64,000 nt of DNA from Halomonas daqiaonensis. Lineage in GTDB: Bacteria > Pseudomonadota > Gammaproteobacteria > Pseudomonadales > Halomonadaceae. Shown here piece after piece: positions 35,265 to 46,133 of this stretch (its first letter is position 1; each line of letters starts with the position of its first letter). Below the pieces are notes generated by a model. It did no database searches, had not been told where the DNA came from, and saw only the letters and a list, made by a program, of their open reading frames with translations. Both the position numbers and the translations under genes were made by a program. The stretch spans positions 61,437 through 125,436 of the forward strand of contig NZ_FOBC01000010.1 of NCBI RefSeq assembly GCF_900109725.1, read 5' to 3'.

Positions 35265-35303
35265 GATGCCCGGGCACGCAATCTCGTGGCGTGCCCGGGC
35301 ATC
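35265..35303. terminator. Strong 15-bp hairpin between the unknown gene and the riboswitch
   Basis: GATGCCCGGGCACGC pairs perfectly with GCGTGCCCGGGCATC. Read leftward it is followed by TTTGGTT, so it probably terminates the unknown gene and insulates the thi operon. Confidence 0.75.
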
Positions 35304-35327
35304 CTTGGGGGTGGCGTCCGGTTTGAC

Positions 35328-35633
35328 TCAGGCGCAGTCGGCGGCGCCCTCGCCGTACATGTCGAACAGCAGTTCGCGGCCCAGGTCGGTCAGCACTAAG
35401 CGCTGCTGCTCATTCCAGGTGGCGGCCTGGCTGGTCTCGAGGATGTGCTGGCAGGACCGCCAGTCGCGGTCGGCCGACTCGAGCGCCTTCAGTTCGCTGC
35501 GGTCGAGGCCACGGTGCGGAACAGTGACCGTCTCCAGCACATGCCCATGGCGATAGAGCAGGGCGGCCATGTTGGAGAGGCATTGTCGCAGGCTACGCTG
35601 CATGCCGGTGTTGCTGGGGGTGTCGTGTGTCAT
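35328..35633 (-). CDS. Uncharacterised protein
   Basis: A 101-residue soluble protein with no recognised domain. The ATG at 35633 is nine bases after AAGGAG; an ATG three codons earlier overlaps the binding site and is less likely. The sequence is helical with a conserved-looking aromatic/basic centre (LYRHGHVLETVTVPHRGLDRSELKALESADRDW). It is followed by the strong hairpin at 35265-35303 and preceded by argF on the same strand. Confidence 0.7.
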   Translation of the reverse strand: MTHDTPSNTGMQRSLRQCLSNMAALLYRHGHVLETVTVPHRGLDRSELKALESADRDWRSCQHILETSQAATWNEQQRLVLTDLGRELLFDMYGEGAADCA

Positions 35634-35723
35634 GCTGCGCATCTCCTTGAGGGATTATGCTGCAACGCATTATACACACGACGAAGGTCGATGTCATACC
35701 AAGGTCTAAGATGTCATCCTTCC

Positions 35724-36644
35724 TTAGCCTTCCACACGTCCCAACAGCAGGAACTCGATCAGCGCCTTCTGGGCATGCAGGCGATTGCCGGCCTCCTGCC
35801 AGACCACGGCACGCGGGTCATCGAGCAGGGAGGTGCTGATTTCTTCGCCGCGGTGAGCCGGCAGGCAGTGCAGAAAGAGCACGTCATCCTTCGCCCGGTC
35901 GAGCATGGCCTCGCTCACCTGGAAGCCGGCGAAATCCGCCTCGCGGCTGGCCTGCTCCTCTTCCTGGCCCATGGAGGCCCAGACGTCGGTGGTGACGAGG
36001 TCGGCGTCCGTCACGGCCTGCTGGGGGTCATGGAGGAGGGTCACCCGCTCGCCGGCGGCCGCGAGGATATCCTGGCGTGGCTCGTAGCCTTCCGGACAGC
36101 AGATGCGTAGCTGGAAATCGAACTGGCGGGCGGCGTTGATCCAGGAGTGGCACATGTTGTTGCCATCGCCGATCCACACTGCGGTGCGGTCCTTGACGCT
36201 GCCACGCAGTTCGGTCCAGGTCATGATGTCGGCAAGCAACTGGCAGGGGTGGTAATCGTCGGTGAGGGCGTTGATCACCGGCACCTCGCTGGCGGCGGCA
36301 TACTCCTCGAGACCGGCGTGGGAAAATGTGCGGATCATCACCGCGTCGACCATCTCCGCCAGCACTCGCGCGGTATCGCCGATGGGTTCGCCGCGGCCGA
36401 GCTGGGTATCGCGGGGCGAGAGGAAGAGCGCATGTCCACCGAACTGGGCCATGGCGGTCTCGAACGAGACTCGGGTGCGGGTCGAGGACTTCTCGAAGAT
36501 CATCGCCAGAGTGCGGTTGGTGAAAGGTGCGTAGGTAGGCCCGTGGGTCTTCAGGCCGTTCTTGATCGAGATGGCACGCTGTATCAGGTAGCGCAGCTCG
36601 TCCGGACTGAGGTCAAGCAGGGTGAGGAAATGGCGAGTGGCCAT
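35724..36644 (-). CDS. argF: Ornithine carbamoyltransferase
   Basis: A 306-residue transferase that makes citrulline in arginine biosynthesis. The carbamoyl-phosphate motif STRTRVSFE, the [11 protein letters not shown] segment, the substrate motif [11 protein letters not shown] and the catalytic [10 protein letters not shown] are intact. Catabolic (ArcB) enzymes are usually longer, and no arc genes adjoin, so the anabolic assignment is favoured. argG is 1.6 kb away on the other strand. Confidence 0.96.
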   Translation of the reverse strand: MATRHFLTLLDLSPDELRYLIQRAISIKNGLKTHGPTYAPFTNRTLAMIFEKSSTRTRVSFETAMAQFGGHALFLSPRDTQLGRGEPIGDTARVLAEMVDAVMIRTFSHAGLEEYAAASEVPVINALTDDYHPCQLLADIMTWTELRGSVKDRTAVWIGDGNNMCHSWINAARQFDFQLRICCPEGYEPRQDILAAAGERVTLLHDPQQAVTDADLVTTDVWASMGQEEEQASREADFAGFQVSEAMLDRAKDDVLFLHCLPAHRGEEISTSLLDDPRAVVWQEAGNRLHAQKALIEFLLLGRVEG

Positions 36645-36835
36645 GGCGTCGCTCCACGGGAAAAAACGACCATCCTAGCCAGCCCACGGGGGATGCGCAA
36701 CGCGTCCGTCATCAGTAGAATGGCTTCCATCCACAAGGCCGACCAGCCTACTCGGGTATTATCCGGAGAGCTGGCGGCTTCGGTCTATCGAGGCCCGGTC
36801 CATCGAGATCCGGACAAATGAAAAAGGGAGACGTC

Positions 36836-37171
36836 ATGAGCACCACCGTCGAGAACATCGAGCGCCAGATCGGCGAGAACCCCATCCTCATCTACATGAA
36901 GGGCACTCCCCAACTGCCGCAGTGCGGCTTTTCTGCCCAGACCGTCCAGGCCCTGATGGCCTGCGGGGAGCGCTTCGCCTTCGTCAATGTGCTGGACAAC
37001 CCGGACATCCGTGCCGAGCTGCCCAAGGTGGCCAACTGGCCGACCTTCCCGCAGCTATGGGTCGATGGCGAGCTGGTCGGCGGCTGTGACATCGTGGTCG
37101 AGATGCACCAGAACGGCGAGCTGGAAAAGCTGGTCAAGGAAACTGCCGCCAAGCACAAGGACGATGCCTGA
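36836..37171 (+). CDS. grxD: Monothiol glutaredoxin, Grx4 family
   Basis: A 111-residue CGFS-type glutaredoxin that binds and passes [2Fe-2S] clusters. The active site is in PQCGFSAQTVQ, preceded by ILIYMKGTP, with WPTFPQLWVDGELVGGCDIV downstream. ATG 36836 follows GGGAG; the frame is open slightly upstream without similarity. It diverges from argF and is followed by a terminator. Confidence 0.97.
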   Translation: MSTTVENIERQIGENPILIYMKGTPQLPQCGFSAQTVQALMACGERFAFVNVLDNPDIRAELPKVANWPTFPQLWVDGELVGGCDIVVEMHQNGELEKLVKETAAKHKDDA

Positions 37172-37243
37172 GCAGCGCCAAGCTAGAAGCGCCGAGCCGC
37201 CAAGCTGTTCGGTGACGGGCGGCAGGTAGCGAGGCACAAACGC

Positions 37244-37280
37244 GAAACCCCATCGGATTAACCTCTGGTGGGGTTTCTTG
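37244..37280 (+). terminator. Terminator of grxD
   Basis: GAAACCCCA/GGTGGGGTTTC stem with T residues in its 3' arm, followed by TTGC. Confidence 0.7.
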
Positions 37281-37307
37281 CTAGGTGTTGCTGATTGAAC
37301 CTAGCCT

Positions 37308-37393
37308 CCGCTTGGCCGCTTGGCCGCTTGGCCGCTTGGCCGCTTGGCCGCTTGGCCGCTTGGCCGCTTGGCCGCTTGGCCGCTTGGCCGCTT
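37308..37393. repeat. 8-bp tandem repeat array (CCGCTTGG)n
   Basis: Nearly eleven perfect copies of CCGCTTGG, the reverse complement of the unit at 1015-1091, filling the gap between the grxD terminator and the end of rnt. It falls just outside both coding regions. Frames running through it upstream of argG are not coding. Confidence 0.97.
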
Positions 37394-37397
37394 ATGG

Positions 37398-38060
37398 CTA
37401 CTCTTCCATCCCCTGCTCCTTCTGGGCCAGGGCCCAGCCCCCCAGATCCTTGTAGCGATTGACCATGGCACAGAACAGCTCGGCGGTGCGCTCGGTATCG
37501 TAGCGCGCCGAGTGGGCTGCGCTGTTGTCGAACTCGATACCCGCGGCGCGACAGGCTCGGGCCAGCACGGTCTGGCCGTAGATCAGGCCGCCGAGCGATG
37601 CCGTGTCGAAGCTCGAGAAGGGGTGGAAGGGGTTGCGCTTGATGCCGCAGCGGCTGACCGCCGCGTTGAGGAAGCCGTGATCGAAGGCGGCGTTGTGGCC
37701 GACCAGCACGGCCCGGGTGCAGCCATGGGCCTTGATGGACTTGCGAACGGGTCGGAAGATCTCGCCCAGTGCCTCGGCTTCGCCGACGGCAACCTGGCGG
37801 CGCAGCGGGTCATCGAGGCGGATGCCGGTGAAGTCCAGCGCCGATTGCTCCACGTTGGCTCCCTGGAAGGGAGTAACGTGGTAGGCATAGGTGGCGTCGG
37901 GGATCAGGTTTCCCTCCGGATCCATGGTCAACGTGACCGCGGCGATCTCGAGAATCGCATCGCGCTCGGGATTGAATCCGCCGGTTTCCAGGTCCACTAC
38001 CACGGGCAGGAAGCTGCGGAATCGCTGCGCCATGAGTTCGCGGGCGATCGCCTCGCTCAT
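37398..38060 (-). CDS. rnt: Ribonuclease T
   Basis: A 220-residue DEDDh exoribonuclease that trims the 3' ends of tRNAs and other stable RNAs. Exo motifs: [23 protein letters not shown] (D-x-E), [12 protein letters not shown] and the late [14 protein letters not shown] (H-x4-D). Length matches E. coli RNase T (215 aa). The end of the gene lies four bases from the 8-bp repeat array. Confidence 0.96.
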   Translation of the reverse strand: MSEAIARELMAQRFRSFLPVVVDLETGGFNPERDAILEIAAVTLTMDPEGNLIPDATYAYHVTPFQGANVEQSALDFTGIRLDDPLRRQVAVGEAEALGEIFRPVRKSIKAHGCTRAVLVGHNAAFDHGFLNAAVSRCGIKRNPFHPFSSFDTASLGGLIYGQTVLARACRAAGIEFDNSAAHSARYDTERTAELFCAMVNRYKDLGGWALAQKEQGMEE

Positions 38061-38204
38061 GCACCTCTCCTTGTCTGGGCCATCGTATCTCGAAACCGCG
38101 AAAGTCTAGCAGCTTGCCATCAGCGAGTCGCGTCGCCGGTATTCGCTGCAGGCTCGGCGCGCTATAATCGTTGTCTTTGCGAACGTTACGAGAGGAGCCT
38201 CAGC

Positions 38205-39422
<1,218 letters not shown>

Positions 39423-39446
39423 GCTTGACCTTCTTGATGCCTTGCT

Positions 39447-39471
39447 CGACGCCGGCTAACCGCCGGCGTCG
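39447..39471 (+). terminator. GC-rich hairpin after argG
   Basis: CGACGCCGGC/GCCGGCGTCG with a short loop, 25 bp after the argG stop, without a T-run. It may protect the mRNA end or reduce read-through into the HlyU-like gene. Confidence 0.5.
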
Positions 39472-39506
39472 TCGATTCGAGGCGTAACACCTGCGAGGAC
39501 AGCACG

Positions 39507-39821
39507 ATGTTCAAGAAACTGTTTTCCGGCCTACTCGGCGGTGGCGACGGCAAGTCTGGCAACGCCGCTACCGCCGACCCCGTGGAGTACAAGGGCTACC
39601 TGATCATTTCCGAACCCGCCGATCAGGGCGGCCAGTACCGCGTCAGCGGCTGGATCCGCAAGCCGCTGCCTGCCGCCGACGGAGAGGATGGCGAGATGCT
39701 CGAGCATCGCTTCGAGCGTTCCGACATGCTGCCCGGTCGTGAGGCCTGTGATGCCCTGATGGTCAGCAAGGCGCAGCGTTACATCGATCAGGTCGGTGAC
39801 GAGATGTTCTCGCCGCGCTGA
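39507..39821 (+). CDS. HlyU family protein
   Basis: A 104-residue protein of the HlyU/PF10115 type: MFKKLFSGLLGGG at the start, VEYKGYLIISEPADQGGQYRVSGWIRKPL and HRFERSDMLPGREACDALMVSKAQRYIDQVGD. Despite the name, these short proteins lack the winged helix of the Vibrio HlyU regulator, and their function is unknown. It follows argG after a hairpin. Confidence 0.85.
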   Translation: MFKKLFSGLLGGGDGKSGNAATADPVEYKGYLIISEPADQGGQYRVSGWIRKPLPAADGEDGEMLEHRFERSDMLPGREACDALMVSKAQRYIDQVGDEMFSPR

Positions 39822-39874
39822 GACTCGCTTTATACTTCAGGACATGCTGATCCGTTCCGTGTTTCGGAGTCTTC

Positions 39875-41002
39875 ATGCGCCTGCTGCACCGCACTTCCCC
39901 CTGGCGAGAACTCTTTGCCACCGACGCGCTTCCCGACCCCAGCGGCTGGCCGCCGCTGTTGGATCCGCTGCGTCAGGCCCTGGTGGGCCTGGGATCCGCT
40001 CCTGAACTGAACGAGGCATATGCCTGGCAGGGCCAACTGGTGGACGCCCTGGCCCGACTCGACCTGCCTGCCTGGCGTATCAGCCAACTGATCAGCGACC
40101 ATAACGACTGGCTCTACCGGCGAGCCATCATGCTCTCCCTGGAGGAGATGCGTGGCCTGGGCTGGGGGGCGCCTCCGGTTGCCTTTTGCGTGCTGACTCT
40201 GGGATCAGGGGCACGCCACGAGAGCCTGCTGGCCCCGGACCAGGACAACGCCATGATCATCGCCGATTATCCCGATGACCGGCATACCGAGATCGATGGC
40301 TACTTCCAGGCCCTGGGCGAGCGTTTCACCGAGCGTCTCGATACCGCCGGGATTCCGCTATGCCAGGGCCATGTCATGGCCCGCTGGCCAATGTGGCGCA
40401 AGCGGCTCTCGGCGTGGCGCGCCCAGCTCGAGATCTGGACCGCGGAGCGTCGCGTCAAGCGGGTCCAGCAGGCCAATATCCTGCTCGATTTCCACCCGGT
40501 CTTTGGCGAGAGCTCGCTGGCCGAGGTCCTGGCCGGACGGGTGGCCCGGCTGCTGCCGGCATCGCACCTCTTCCTCGACGAGATGGCCAGCCTGCTCGAT
40601 GACCTGCCGGTGGCCCTGGATCGGCTTTGCCGGCTGAGCAGTAACGACGAGAAAGCGCCCCATGAGCGGGCCATCAACCTCAAATACCAGGGTGTGCTGC
40701 CACTGGTGAATACCGTTCGCCTGCTGTCACTGCGCCACGGCGTGCGTCCGCCGGATACCCGCTCGCGGCTGGTGGCGCTGGTGATGCAGGAGGTGCTCAG
40801 CGCGGAGCGCGCACAGGCACTGACCGCAGCGTTCGAGCGGTTGCAGACGCTGATGCTCGACGAGCAGCGCCTGGCCCTGACCGAGGGGCGTACCCCGGAT
40901 GGCTGGGTGGATATCGCCCGCCTGGGCGAGGACCAACGTCAGTTACTGCGTCACGACCTGTTGCAGATTCGCGCTTTTCAGAGAAAAGCGCGGAAGCCAT
41001 AA
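39875..41002 (+). CDS. DUF294 nucleotidyltransferase-like protein
   Basis: A 375-residue protein combining a putative nucleotidyltransferase domain (GSGARHESLLAPDQDNAMI, the G-S-x2-R-x-E-x5-D-x-D-N pattern, about residues 109-127) with a DUF294 C-terminal substrate-binding domain (ANILLDFHPVFGESSLAEVL, INLKYQGVLPLVNTVRLLSLRHGV). It lacks the CBS and cAMP-binding domains often found ahead of this pair. It converges on the sensor-kinase operon; such genes are often near symporter-type kinases and acetate metabolism in gammaproteobacteria. Catalysis is unproven. Confidence 0.87.
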   Translation: MRLLHRTSPWRELFATDALPDPSGWPPLLDPLRQALVGLGSAPELNEAYAWQGQLVDALARLDLPAWRISQLISDHNDWLYRRAIMLSLEEMRGLGWGAPPVAFCVLTLGSGARHESLLAPDQDNAMIIADYPDDRHTEIDGYFQALGERFTERLDTAGIPLCQGHVMARWPMWRKRLSAWRAQLEIWTAERRVKRVQQANILLDFHPVFGESSLAEVLAGRVARLLPASHLFLDEMASLLDDLPVALDRLCRLSSNDEKAPHERAINLKYQGVLPLVNTVRLLSLRHGVRPPDTRSRLVALVMQEVLSAERAQALTAAFERLQTLMLDEQRLALTEGRTPDGWVDIARLGEDQRQLLRHDLLQIRAFQRKARKP

Positions 41003-41107
41003 CCGGGCTTCGCCCGGAGCTGTAAGCTTTACGCTGTAAGAAAAAGTCCTTGTTATCAGCTAGCTGAGAGGTGGCACCCCGGTCTTGCGGCTTACGGCTT
41101 ACGGCTT
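41003..41107. repeat. Intergenic hairpin and 7-bp repeats (CTTACGG)
   Basis: The gap holds a CCGGGC-TTC-GCCCGG hairpin (41003-41017), then related words (GCTGTAAG, CTTTACGC) and CTTACGG tandem copies (41086-41107) running into the end of the kinase gene. It is probably a bidirectional termination region. Confidence 0.6.
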
Positions 41108-43849
41108 CTCTTCCGGTTTCTCCGCCGGCGCCTCGGGCAACTCCATCACCAGGCAGGCACCGCCCAGCTGTGGTGCCTTCTCGACCCACAACCGTCCGCC
41201 CAGATGGGCGACGATGCCGCGGCTGATGGGTAAGCCCAGCCCGCTGCCGCGAGGGCGACCGCGGGCCTCGCCACCGTCCTGTTGCTGGATCTGGTGGAAT
41301 TTCTCGAAGACCCGTTCGCGCTCGTCCTCGGCGATGCCGGGTCCGTTGTCTTCCAAGGCGAGACGGTAGTTGTTCTTGTAGCGCTCGAGGTGCAGCAGCA
41401 CCTTCGGGTCATCGTCGTCGGCGAACTTGCCGGCATTGTCGAGCAGGTTGATGATCACCTGTTCGAGGCGGTCCGGGTCGCCGATGACCATTGCTGTCTC
41501 GGGAGTGATCTCGACCTCCAGGGTCACCCCACGATTTTCCTGCAGCCGGTGCACCGCATCCACGCTGTGGCGGGCCAGGGCGACCAGGTCCAGGCGCTGG
41601 GGCTCCAGGGTGAGGCGCCCGCTCTCGAGCCTCGCCAGATCGAGGATCTCCTCGATCAGCCGCGAGAGCCGCTGGCTCTCGCGCACTACCACGTCGAGGA
41701 AGTGGCGGCGCTTCTCGTCGGGAAGGTCGTCGCTGTCGCGCAGGATCTCGGCAAAGGCGCGGATCGACGTGAGGGGCGTACGCAATTCGTGGCTGACCAT
41801 GGCCACGAACTCGTCCTTGAGGCGGTCCAGCTCGCGCAGACGTTCATTGGCCGCGCGCAGTTCCTCGCTGGTGCGTGCCAACTCGTTGGATTTCTGCTCC
41901 AGGCGACGGTTGACCTCCAGGGTCTCGGAGGTGGTATCGAGGATGCTGAGGATTGATTCGAGGTCAAGGGCCTCGCCGCGTACCACCGAGTCGATCAGTA
42001 CCCGGGCCGACGCACTACCCAGCGAACCGGCCAGGGCCTGCTCGGAACGGGCCGTCAGCTCCGGCGGCGCGGGCTGGCTGTCGTCGGCGGCCTCGTCGGG
42101 GTGGCTGGCGAAGACGCGGGCGGTGGCGGCGCCCCCCAGGTAGCGGTCGAGCAGGGCGCGCAGCTCGCCAAGCGTGGTCTGGCCCTGCCACAGCGAGGTT
42201 TCCATCAGCCCGGGATGCATGGCCTCGGTGAACAGTGCCGCCTGGGTCTGCTCCAGGGGAGACTGGCGGGTGAACAGCGAGATGCCCACCAGTAGGCCGG
42301 CATTGGCGGTCAGGCTCCACAGCAGCGAGTGGGTGTAGATGTCCCAGCCCTCGAGTCCGAACAGGGCATAGGGTCGCAGCCAGGAGAGCCCCCAAGGACC
42401 TTGGTCGAGGAAGCCGGCATCCAGCCAGCCCGACTGGGCAAAGCCTGGTATCAACAGGGTCCAGGCCCAGACCAGGAAGCCCGCGCTCATGCCCAGCCCG
42501 GCCCCGAGGCGGTTGGCGCCGCGCCAGTACATCCCGATCAGCAGTGCCGGCGCGAACTGGCAGGCGGCGGCGAAGGAGACCAGACCGATGGTCACCAGGC
42601 TGTAGGCGTCGCCGATCAGCGCATGGTAGAGATAGCCGAGCAGCAGAATCAGCAGGATGGCTACCCGGCGGATGCGCAGCAGCCAACTGGCGAGCTCCCC
42701 TCGGGTGCTCAGGTGGAGGTGACGAGAGCGCAGCAACAGCGGCATCACCAGTTGGTTGCTGACCATGGTCGACAGCGCAATGGTCTCGACGATCATCATG
42801 CCGGTGGCGGCGGAGAGCCCGCCGATGAAGACCAGCAGCGGCACCCCCGTCAGGCCGGCATGCAGCGGCAGGGTGAGCACGAAGCTGTCCGGATCGCTGC
42901 TGACGTCGCCCAGCAGCAGCCCGGCCAAGGCAATGGGGATCACGAAGAGGTTGATCACCAGCAGGTAGAGCGGGAAGAGCCAGCTGGCGCGCTTGAGGTG
43001 CCGTTCGTCGACGTTCTCTACCACCAGTACCTGGAATTGCCGCGGCAGGGTGAGAAAGGCCAGGAACGCCAGCACCAGCATGCCCACCCAGCCCAGGGCA
43101 CCGCCGGGCACCGCTTCCAGGCTCATCAGCCGGGTGAGCTCGGGCATGGCGACGACCTGGGCGAACAGGTCCGCCGGGCCGTTGAAGAGCACGAAGACGG
43201 TGAAGACCCCGACCGTGAGGAAGGCCACCAGCTTGACCAGCGACTCGAAGGCGATGGCCGCCACCATGCCTTCGTGGCGCTCGCTGGCGTCCAGGTGGCG
43301 AGTGCCGAAGAGGATGATGAATACCGCCAGCACCAAGGCGACCCAGAAGGACTTGTCGGCCCAGAAACTCTCGTCGGCCAGGCGCAGCTCGGCGGCCTGC
43401 GGGTAGTTGACCAGCACCGCGTGACTCACGGTGATGGCCTTCAACTGCAGGGCGATGTAGGGAGTGATCCCGATCAGGGCGATCAGGGCCACCAGGGCCC
43501 CGAGGCTCGAGCTCTTGCCATAGCGGGCGCTGATGAAGTCGGCGATGGAGGTGATACGTTGGGCGCTGGCGATGCGCACCATCTTGCGAATCACGAAGGG
43601 GGCCATCAGCATCGCCAGCGTCGGGCCCAGGTAGATCAGCAGGAAGCTGGGGCCGTACTGGGTCGCGCGACCCACGCTGCCGTAGAAGGTCCAGGCGGTG
43701 CAGTAGACGGCAATGGAGAGCGCATAGACGGTGGGCGAGCCGATCAACGAGCGGCCCTGCTCCGCGCGGCGATCCCCCCAGGCGGCGATGACGAAGAGCA
43801 GTGCCAGGTAGCCGAAGGCCACCGTCAGGACCACGAAGCTGCTTCTCAT
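41099..43849 (-). CDS. Sensor histidine kinase with sodium:solute symporter domain (CrbS/CbrA-like)
   Basis: A 916-residue kinase. Residues about 1-500 form a 12-13-helix SLC5/SSS transporter-like domain (IGSPTVYALSIAVYCTAWTFYGSVG, ITSIADFISARYGKSS, SATGMMIVETIALSTMVSN). A coil leads to the dimerisation domain with the phospho-His in MVSHELRTPLTSIRAFAEIL (about 685), and an ATPase domain (VIINLLDNAGKFADDD, LEDNGPGI, GSGLGLPISRG). Related CrbS and CbrA proteins control acetate or amino-acid use. This one is shorter and has no clear PAS domain, and its partner genes are a PAS-exonuclease protein and a lone receiver. Signal and target are unknown. Confidence 0.92.
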   Translation of the reverse strand: MRSSFVVLTVAFGYLALLFVIAAWGDRRAEQGRSLIGSPTVYALSIAVYCTAWTFYGSVGRATQYGPSFLLIYLGPTLAMLMAPFVIRKMVRIASAQRITSIADFISARYGKSSSLGALVALIALIGITPYIALQLKAITVSHAVLVNYPQAAELRLADESFWADKSFWVALVLAVFIILFGTRHLDASERHEGMVAAIAFESLVKLVAFLTVGVFTVFVLFNGPADLFAQVVAMPELTRLMSLEAVPGGALGWVGMLVLAFLAFLTLPRQFQVLVVENVDERHLKRASWLFPLYLLVINLFVIPIALAGLLLGDVSSDPDSFVLTLPLHAGLTGVPLLVFIGGLSAATGMMIVETIALSTMVSNQLVMPLLLRSRHLHLSTRGELASWLLRIRRVAILLILLLGYLYHALIGDAYSLVTIGLVSFAAACQFAPALLIGMYWRGANRLGAGLGMSAGFLVWAWTLLIPGFAQSGWLDAGFLDQGPWGLSWLRPYALFGLEGWDIYTHSLLWSLTANAGLLVGISLFTRQSPLEQTQAALFTEAMHPGLMETSLWQGQTTLGELRALLDRYLGGAATARVFASHPDEAADDSQPAPPELTARSEQALAGSLGSASARVLIDSVVRGEALDLESILSILDTTSETLEVNRRLEQKSNELARTSEELRAANERLRELDRLKDEFVAMVSHELRTPLTSIRAFAEILRDSDDLPDEKRRHFLDVVVRESQRLSRLIEEILDLARLESGRLTLEPQRLDLVALARHSVDAVHRLQENRGVTLEVEITPETAMVIGDPDRLEQVIINLLDNAGKFADDDDPKVLLHLERYKNNYRLALEDNGPGIAEDERERVFEKFHQIQQQDGGEARGRPRGSGLGLPISRGIVAHLGGRLWVEKAPQLGGACLVMELPEAPAEKPEEKP

Positions 43850-43872
43850 GGAGTGTCAGCCTGCATCCGGAA

Positions 43873-44067
43873 TCACTCCTTGTGGCGGTGTTCCATCAAC
43901 CAGGCCATCAGGCCGATCACCGCGGCCCAGGCCAGGAACAGGTAGACCACCAGCCAGCCGGGGGCCGCCAGGGAACGATCGGCGATCAGCAGCAGCGGCG
44001 GGGAGAACAGCAGGGCCGCCAGTACGATCAGTGCGACCAGGCGCTCCTTCAGGCGCGGCGTGTTCAC
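43873..44067 (-). CDS. Small membrane protein of the symporter-kinase operon
   Basis: A 64-residue protein with two transmembrane helices (LVALIVLAALLFSPPLLLIA and GWLVVYLFLAWAAVIGLMAWLM), starting at GTG 44067 that overlaps the stop of the exonuclease fusion gene as GTGA. Small membrane proteins of this kind (DUF485/DUF4212-like) often accompany SSS-type symporters; here it probably partners the kinase's symporter domain. The family is not certain. Confidence 0.75.
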   Translation of the reverse strand: MNTPRLKERLVALIVLAALLFSPPLLLIADRSLAAPGWLVVYLFLAWAAVIGLMAWLMEHRHKE

Positions 44068-46133
44068 GAGGCGAAGGCGTCCTCCTTGTCCAGGGCGCTG
44101 GCCTGCAACGCCAGAGCCTGCTCCAGCGTCTCGATGCCGCGTGCTTCCAGCCGGGGCAGCAGCGAGAGCCACAACTCGGCGGTCACCCGGGCATCGCCCA
44201 GGGCAGTATGGCGGGTGCCGGGCGGGAAGCTGAGATCGTAGCGGTCGGCCAGGCTATCCAGGTCGTGGCCGTCGAGGCTGTCGTCGAGTGCCCGCGACAG
44301 CAGCAGGGTATCGAGAACCGGCATGTCGAAGTCGACGTTACCACCGGGTGGCTGGATGGCCAGCAGGTCGAAGGCGGCGTTGTGGGCCAGGATTACCGCC
44401 TCGCCGATGTAATCTCGAAAGCGTGGCAGTGCCACGTTGAGTGGCGGAGCACCGGAAACGTCGTCATCGGTGATGCCATGGATGGCGGTGCTGGCGGGAG
44501 GGATAGGCCGTTCCGGGTCAACCTTCAGGTCGAGGGTATCACTGGCCAGCAGTCGCGCATTGACGATGCGGCAGGCGCCTATGCTGACCACGGTGTCACC
44601 GCGGCGCAGCTCGAGCCCGGTGGTCTCGGTGTCGAAGGACACGATTTCCAGGGTCCTCAGGGGACGGGCCGCCAGCTCGGCGTCCGGAGAGGGCATCTCG
44701 GCAATGCCGAAGTCGTGGAATTCCGGACGCGGCGGGGTGCGTGGATGCGGCGCGCCGACCCGCTCGGTGGCCGGCAGCGGCAGGCGCACTCGGGCATGCT
44801 CGCCGTCCTCGTCGGCGAGGCTCCATGCATCGCTGGTGTGCTGGCGCAGGACATCGCTGACTCTTGGGGCCAGGGGCAGGGCATCCAGCCGTTCGGCACG
44901 CCACTCGTCCAGTACCTTCTCGCCCAACGGGCGCCCTCGCCAGATCAGATCCAGGTAGACGCGACGATTGCCCAGGCAGACCTCACCTTCCAGCTCGGCC
45001 TGGCCGCAATGTGACGACAGGCGCGGCAGCAGCGAGTCGAGCAGCACCAGCAGGGCCGGGGCGTCGCCCTTGAGCCAGGCCGGCATGCCGATGGGGGTGA
45101 TATGCAGGGATGCATTGTCCTGGCGCTCATTGAGGGCCGACCAGAGATCATTGGACCATAGCGGGACAAGGCGCTCGCCCTCACGATGCATGTCCTCCAT
45201 CAGCCGACCCATGCGCTCGAGCTGGGCTGCCAGGGCCCGGCTCTCCTCGTCGATTACCGCCTCCAGACGCTGGCCGAGTTCGCCGGCCGCAGCGTCGTCG
45301 CGTACGCCGACCAGGGCATCGGCGGCACTGGTCAGGCTGGCGCTGTGGCGGCGCAGTACCGGCAGCATCTCGGCGATGTCGGCGCGGGCCCCCATCTCGC
45401 TGGTCCACGCGGCCGTGGTATCGGTCAGTGTGAGCAGGGTCTCGTGATTGCTGTCGGGAACGCGCCGCAGTATCACATGCAGCCAGCGCTCGTTGCAGGG
45501 CACCAGGATCTCTCGCGCTGCGCCGTCATCGGGCAGCTGGCTGAGTGCTTCCTGAAGGCTGGAGATCGGCAGCAGGGTGTCGAGGCGCTTACCCAGCCCC
45601 AGGCCAGGGTGGTCGGCGAACAGCGTCTCGGCGGCCTGGTTGAAGAGCAGCACTCGGCGATGGTGATCGCAGAGCAGCAGCGGGGTGTCGAGCACCTGGA
45701 GCAGGGTCTCGAGCTCCTGGCGAATGCGGGCGGCACTGCGCGCGCCCTCGGTATGCGCCGTGGCCAGTCGCTCGCGGTCGGCCCGCCAGGCCTCGCGAAC
45801 GCGCATGAGGTCGGGGCCGAGCCCGCGCAGCCAGCCCTCGGGCGGATAGTCCTGTCGAGCATCCGGGTTGGCCACCAGTCGGGCCAACTGCACCTGCAGA
45901 TGGCGCAGTGGGGTGAACAGCTGGCGTTCGAGCAGCAGGCCGACCAGGAAGATGGTGCCGCCCCCGGAGAAGCAGCCCAGCCACAGCAGTAGCCGCGCCA
46001 TGCCCTCGAGACCGGCGAGACTGTCCAGCCACAGGGCGAAGACAGCGCCGCCGAAGAAGCTGATGCCGCTGAGCAGCAGCCACAGGCCGATCAGCCGTTG
46101 GCGGCGAGGCAGGCGGGAGCCACGCTTGGCCAT
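44064..46133 (-). CDS. Membrane PAS sensor fused to a DEDDh 3'-5' exonuclease
   Basis: A 689-residue fusion. Two N-terminal transmembrane helices (LIGLWLLLSGISFFGGAVFALWL and LLLWLGCFSGGGTIFLVGLLL) are followed by a HAMP-like stretch, a coil, a PAS domain (LLQVLDTPLLLCDHHRRVLLFNQAAETLF, about 135-230) and a helical, kinase-like but histidine-poor region. The C-terminal DnaQ-type exonuclease (about 490-680) has all catalytic motifs: VSFDTETTGLE, LAHNAAFDLLA and RHTALGDARV. Its ATG shares a base with the stop of the receiver gene. The substrate is unknown; the exonuclease looks active, the kinase-like middle does not. Confidence 0.88.
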   Translation of the reverse strand: MAKRGSRLPRRQRLIGLWLLLSGISFFGGAVFALWLDSLAGLEGMARLLLWLGCFSGGGTIFLVGLLLERQLFTPLRHLQVQLARLVANPDARQDYPPEGWLRGLGPDLMRVREAWRADRERLATAHTEGARSAARIRQELETLLQVLDTPLLLCDHHRRVLLFNQAAETLFADHPGLGLGKRLDTLLPISSLQEALSQLPDDGAAREILVPCNERWLHVILRRVPDSNHETLLTLTDTTAAWTSEMGARADIAEMLPVLRRHSASLTSAADALVGVRDDAAAGELGQRLEAVIDEESRALAAQLERMGRLMEDMHREGERLVPLWSNDLWSALNERQDNASLHITPIGMPAWLKGDAPALLVLLDSLLPRLSSHCGQAELEGEVCLGNRRVYLDLIWRGRPLGEKVLDEWRAERLDALPLAPRVSDVLRQHTSDAWSLADEDGEHARVRLPLPATERVGAPHPRTPPRPEFHDFGIAEMPSPDAELAARPLRTLEIVSFDTETTGLELRRGDTVVSIGACRIVNARLLASDTLDLKVDPERPIPPASTAIHGITDDDVSGAPPLNVALPRFRDYIGEAVILAHNAAFDLLAIQPPGGNVDFDMPVLDTLLLSRALDDSLDGHDLDSLADRYDLSFPPGTRHTALGDARVTAELWLSLLPRLEARGIETLEQALALQASALDKEDAFAS

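Noticed and set aside
41099..43849. Annotation as a sodium/solute transporter alone
   Set aside because: The C-terminal half carries a complete histidine kinase core with H, N and G boxes.
42329..43945. 538-codon frame antisense to the symporter-type kinase
   Set aside because: Gln/His/Asp-rich shadow frame with no plausible start site.
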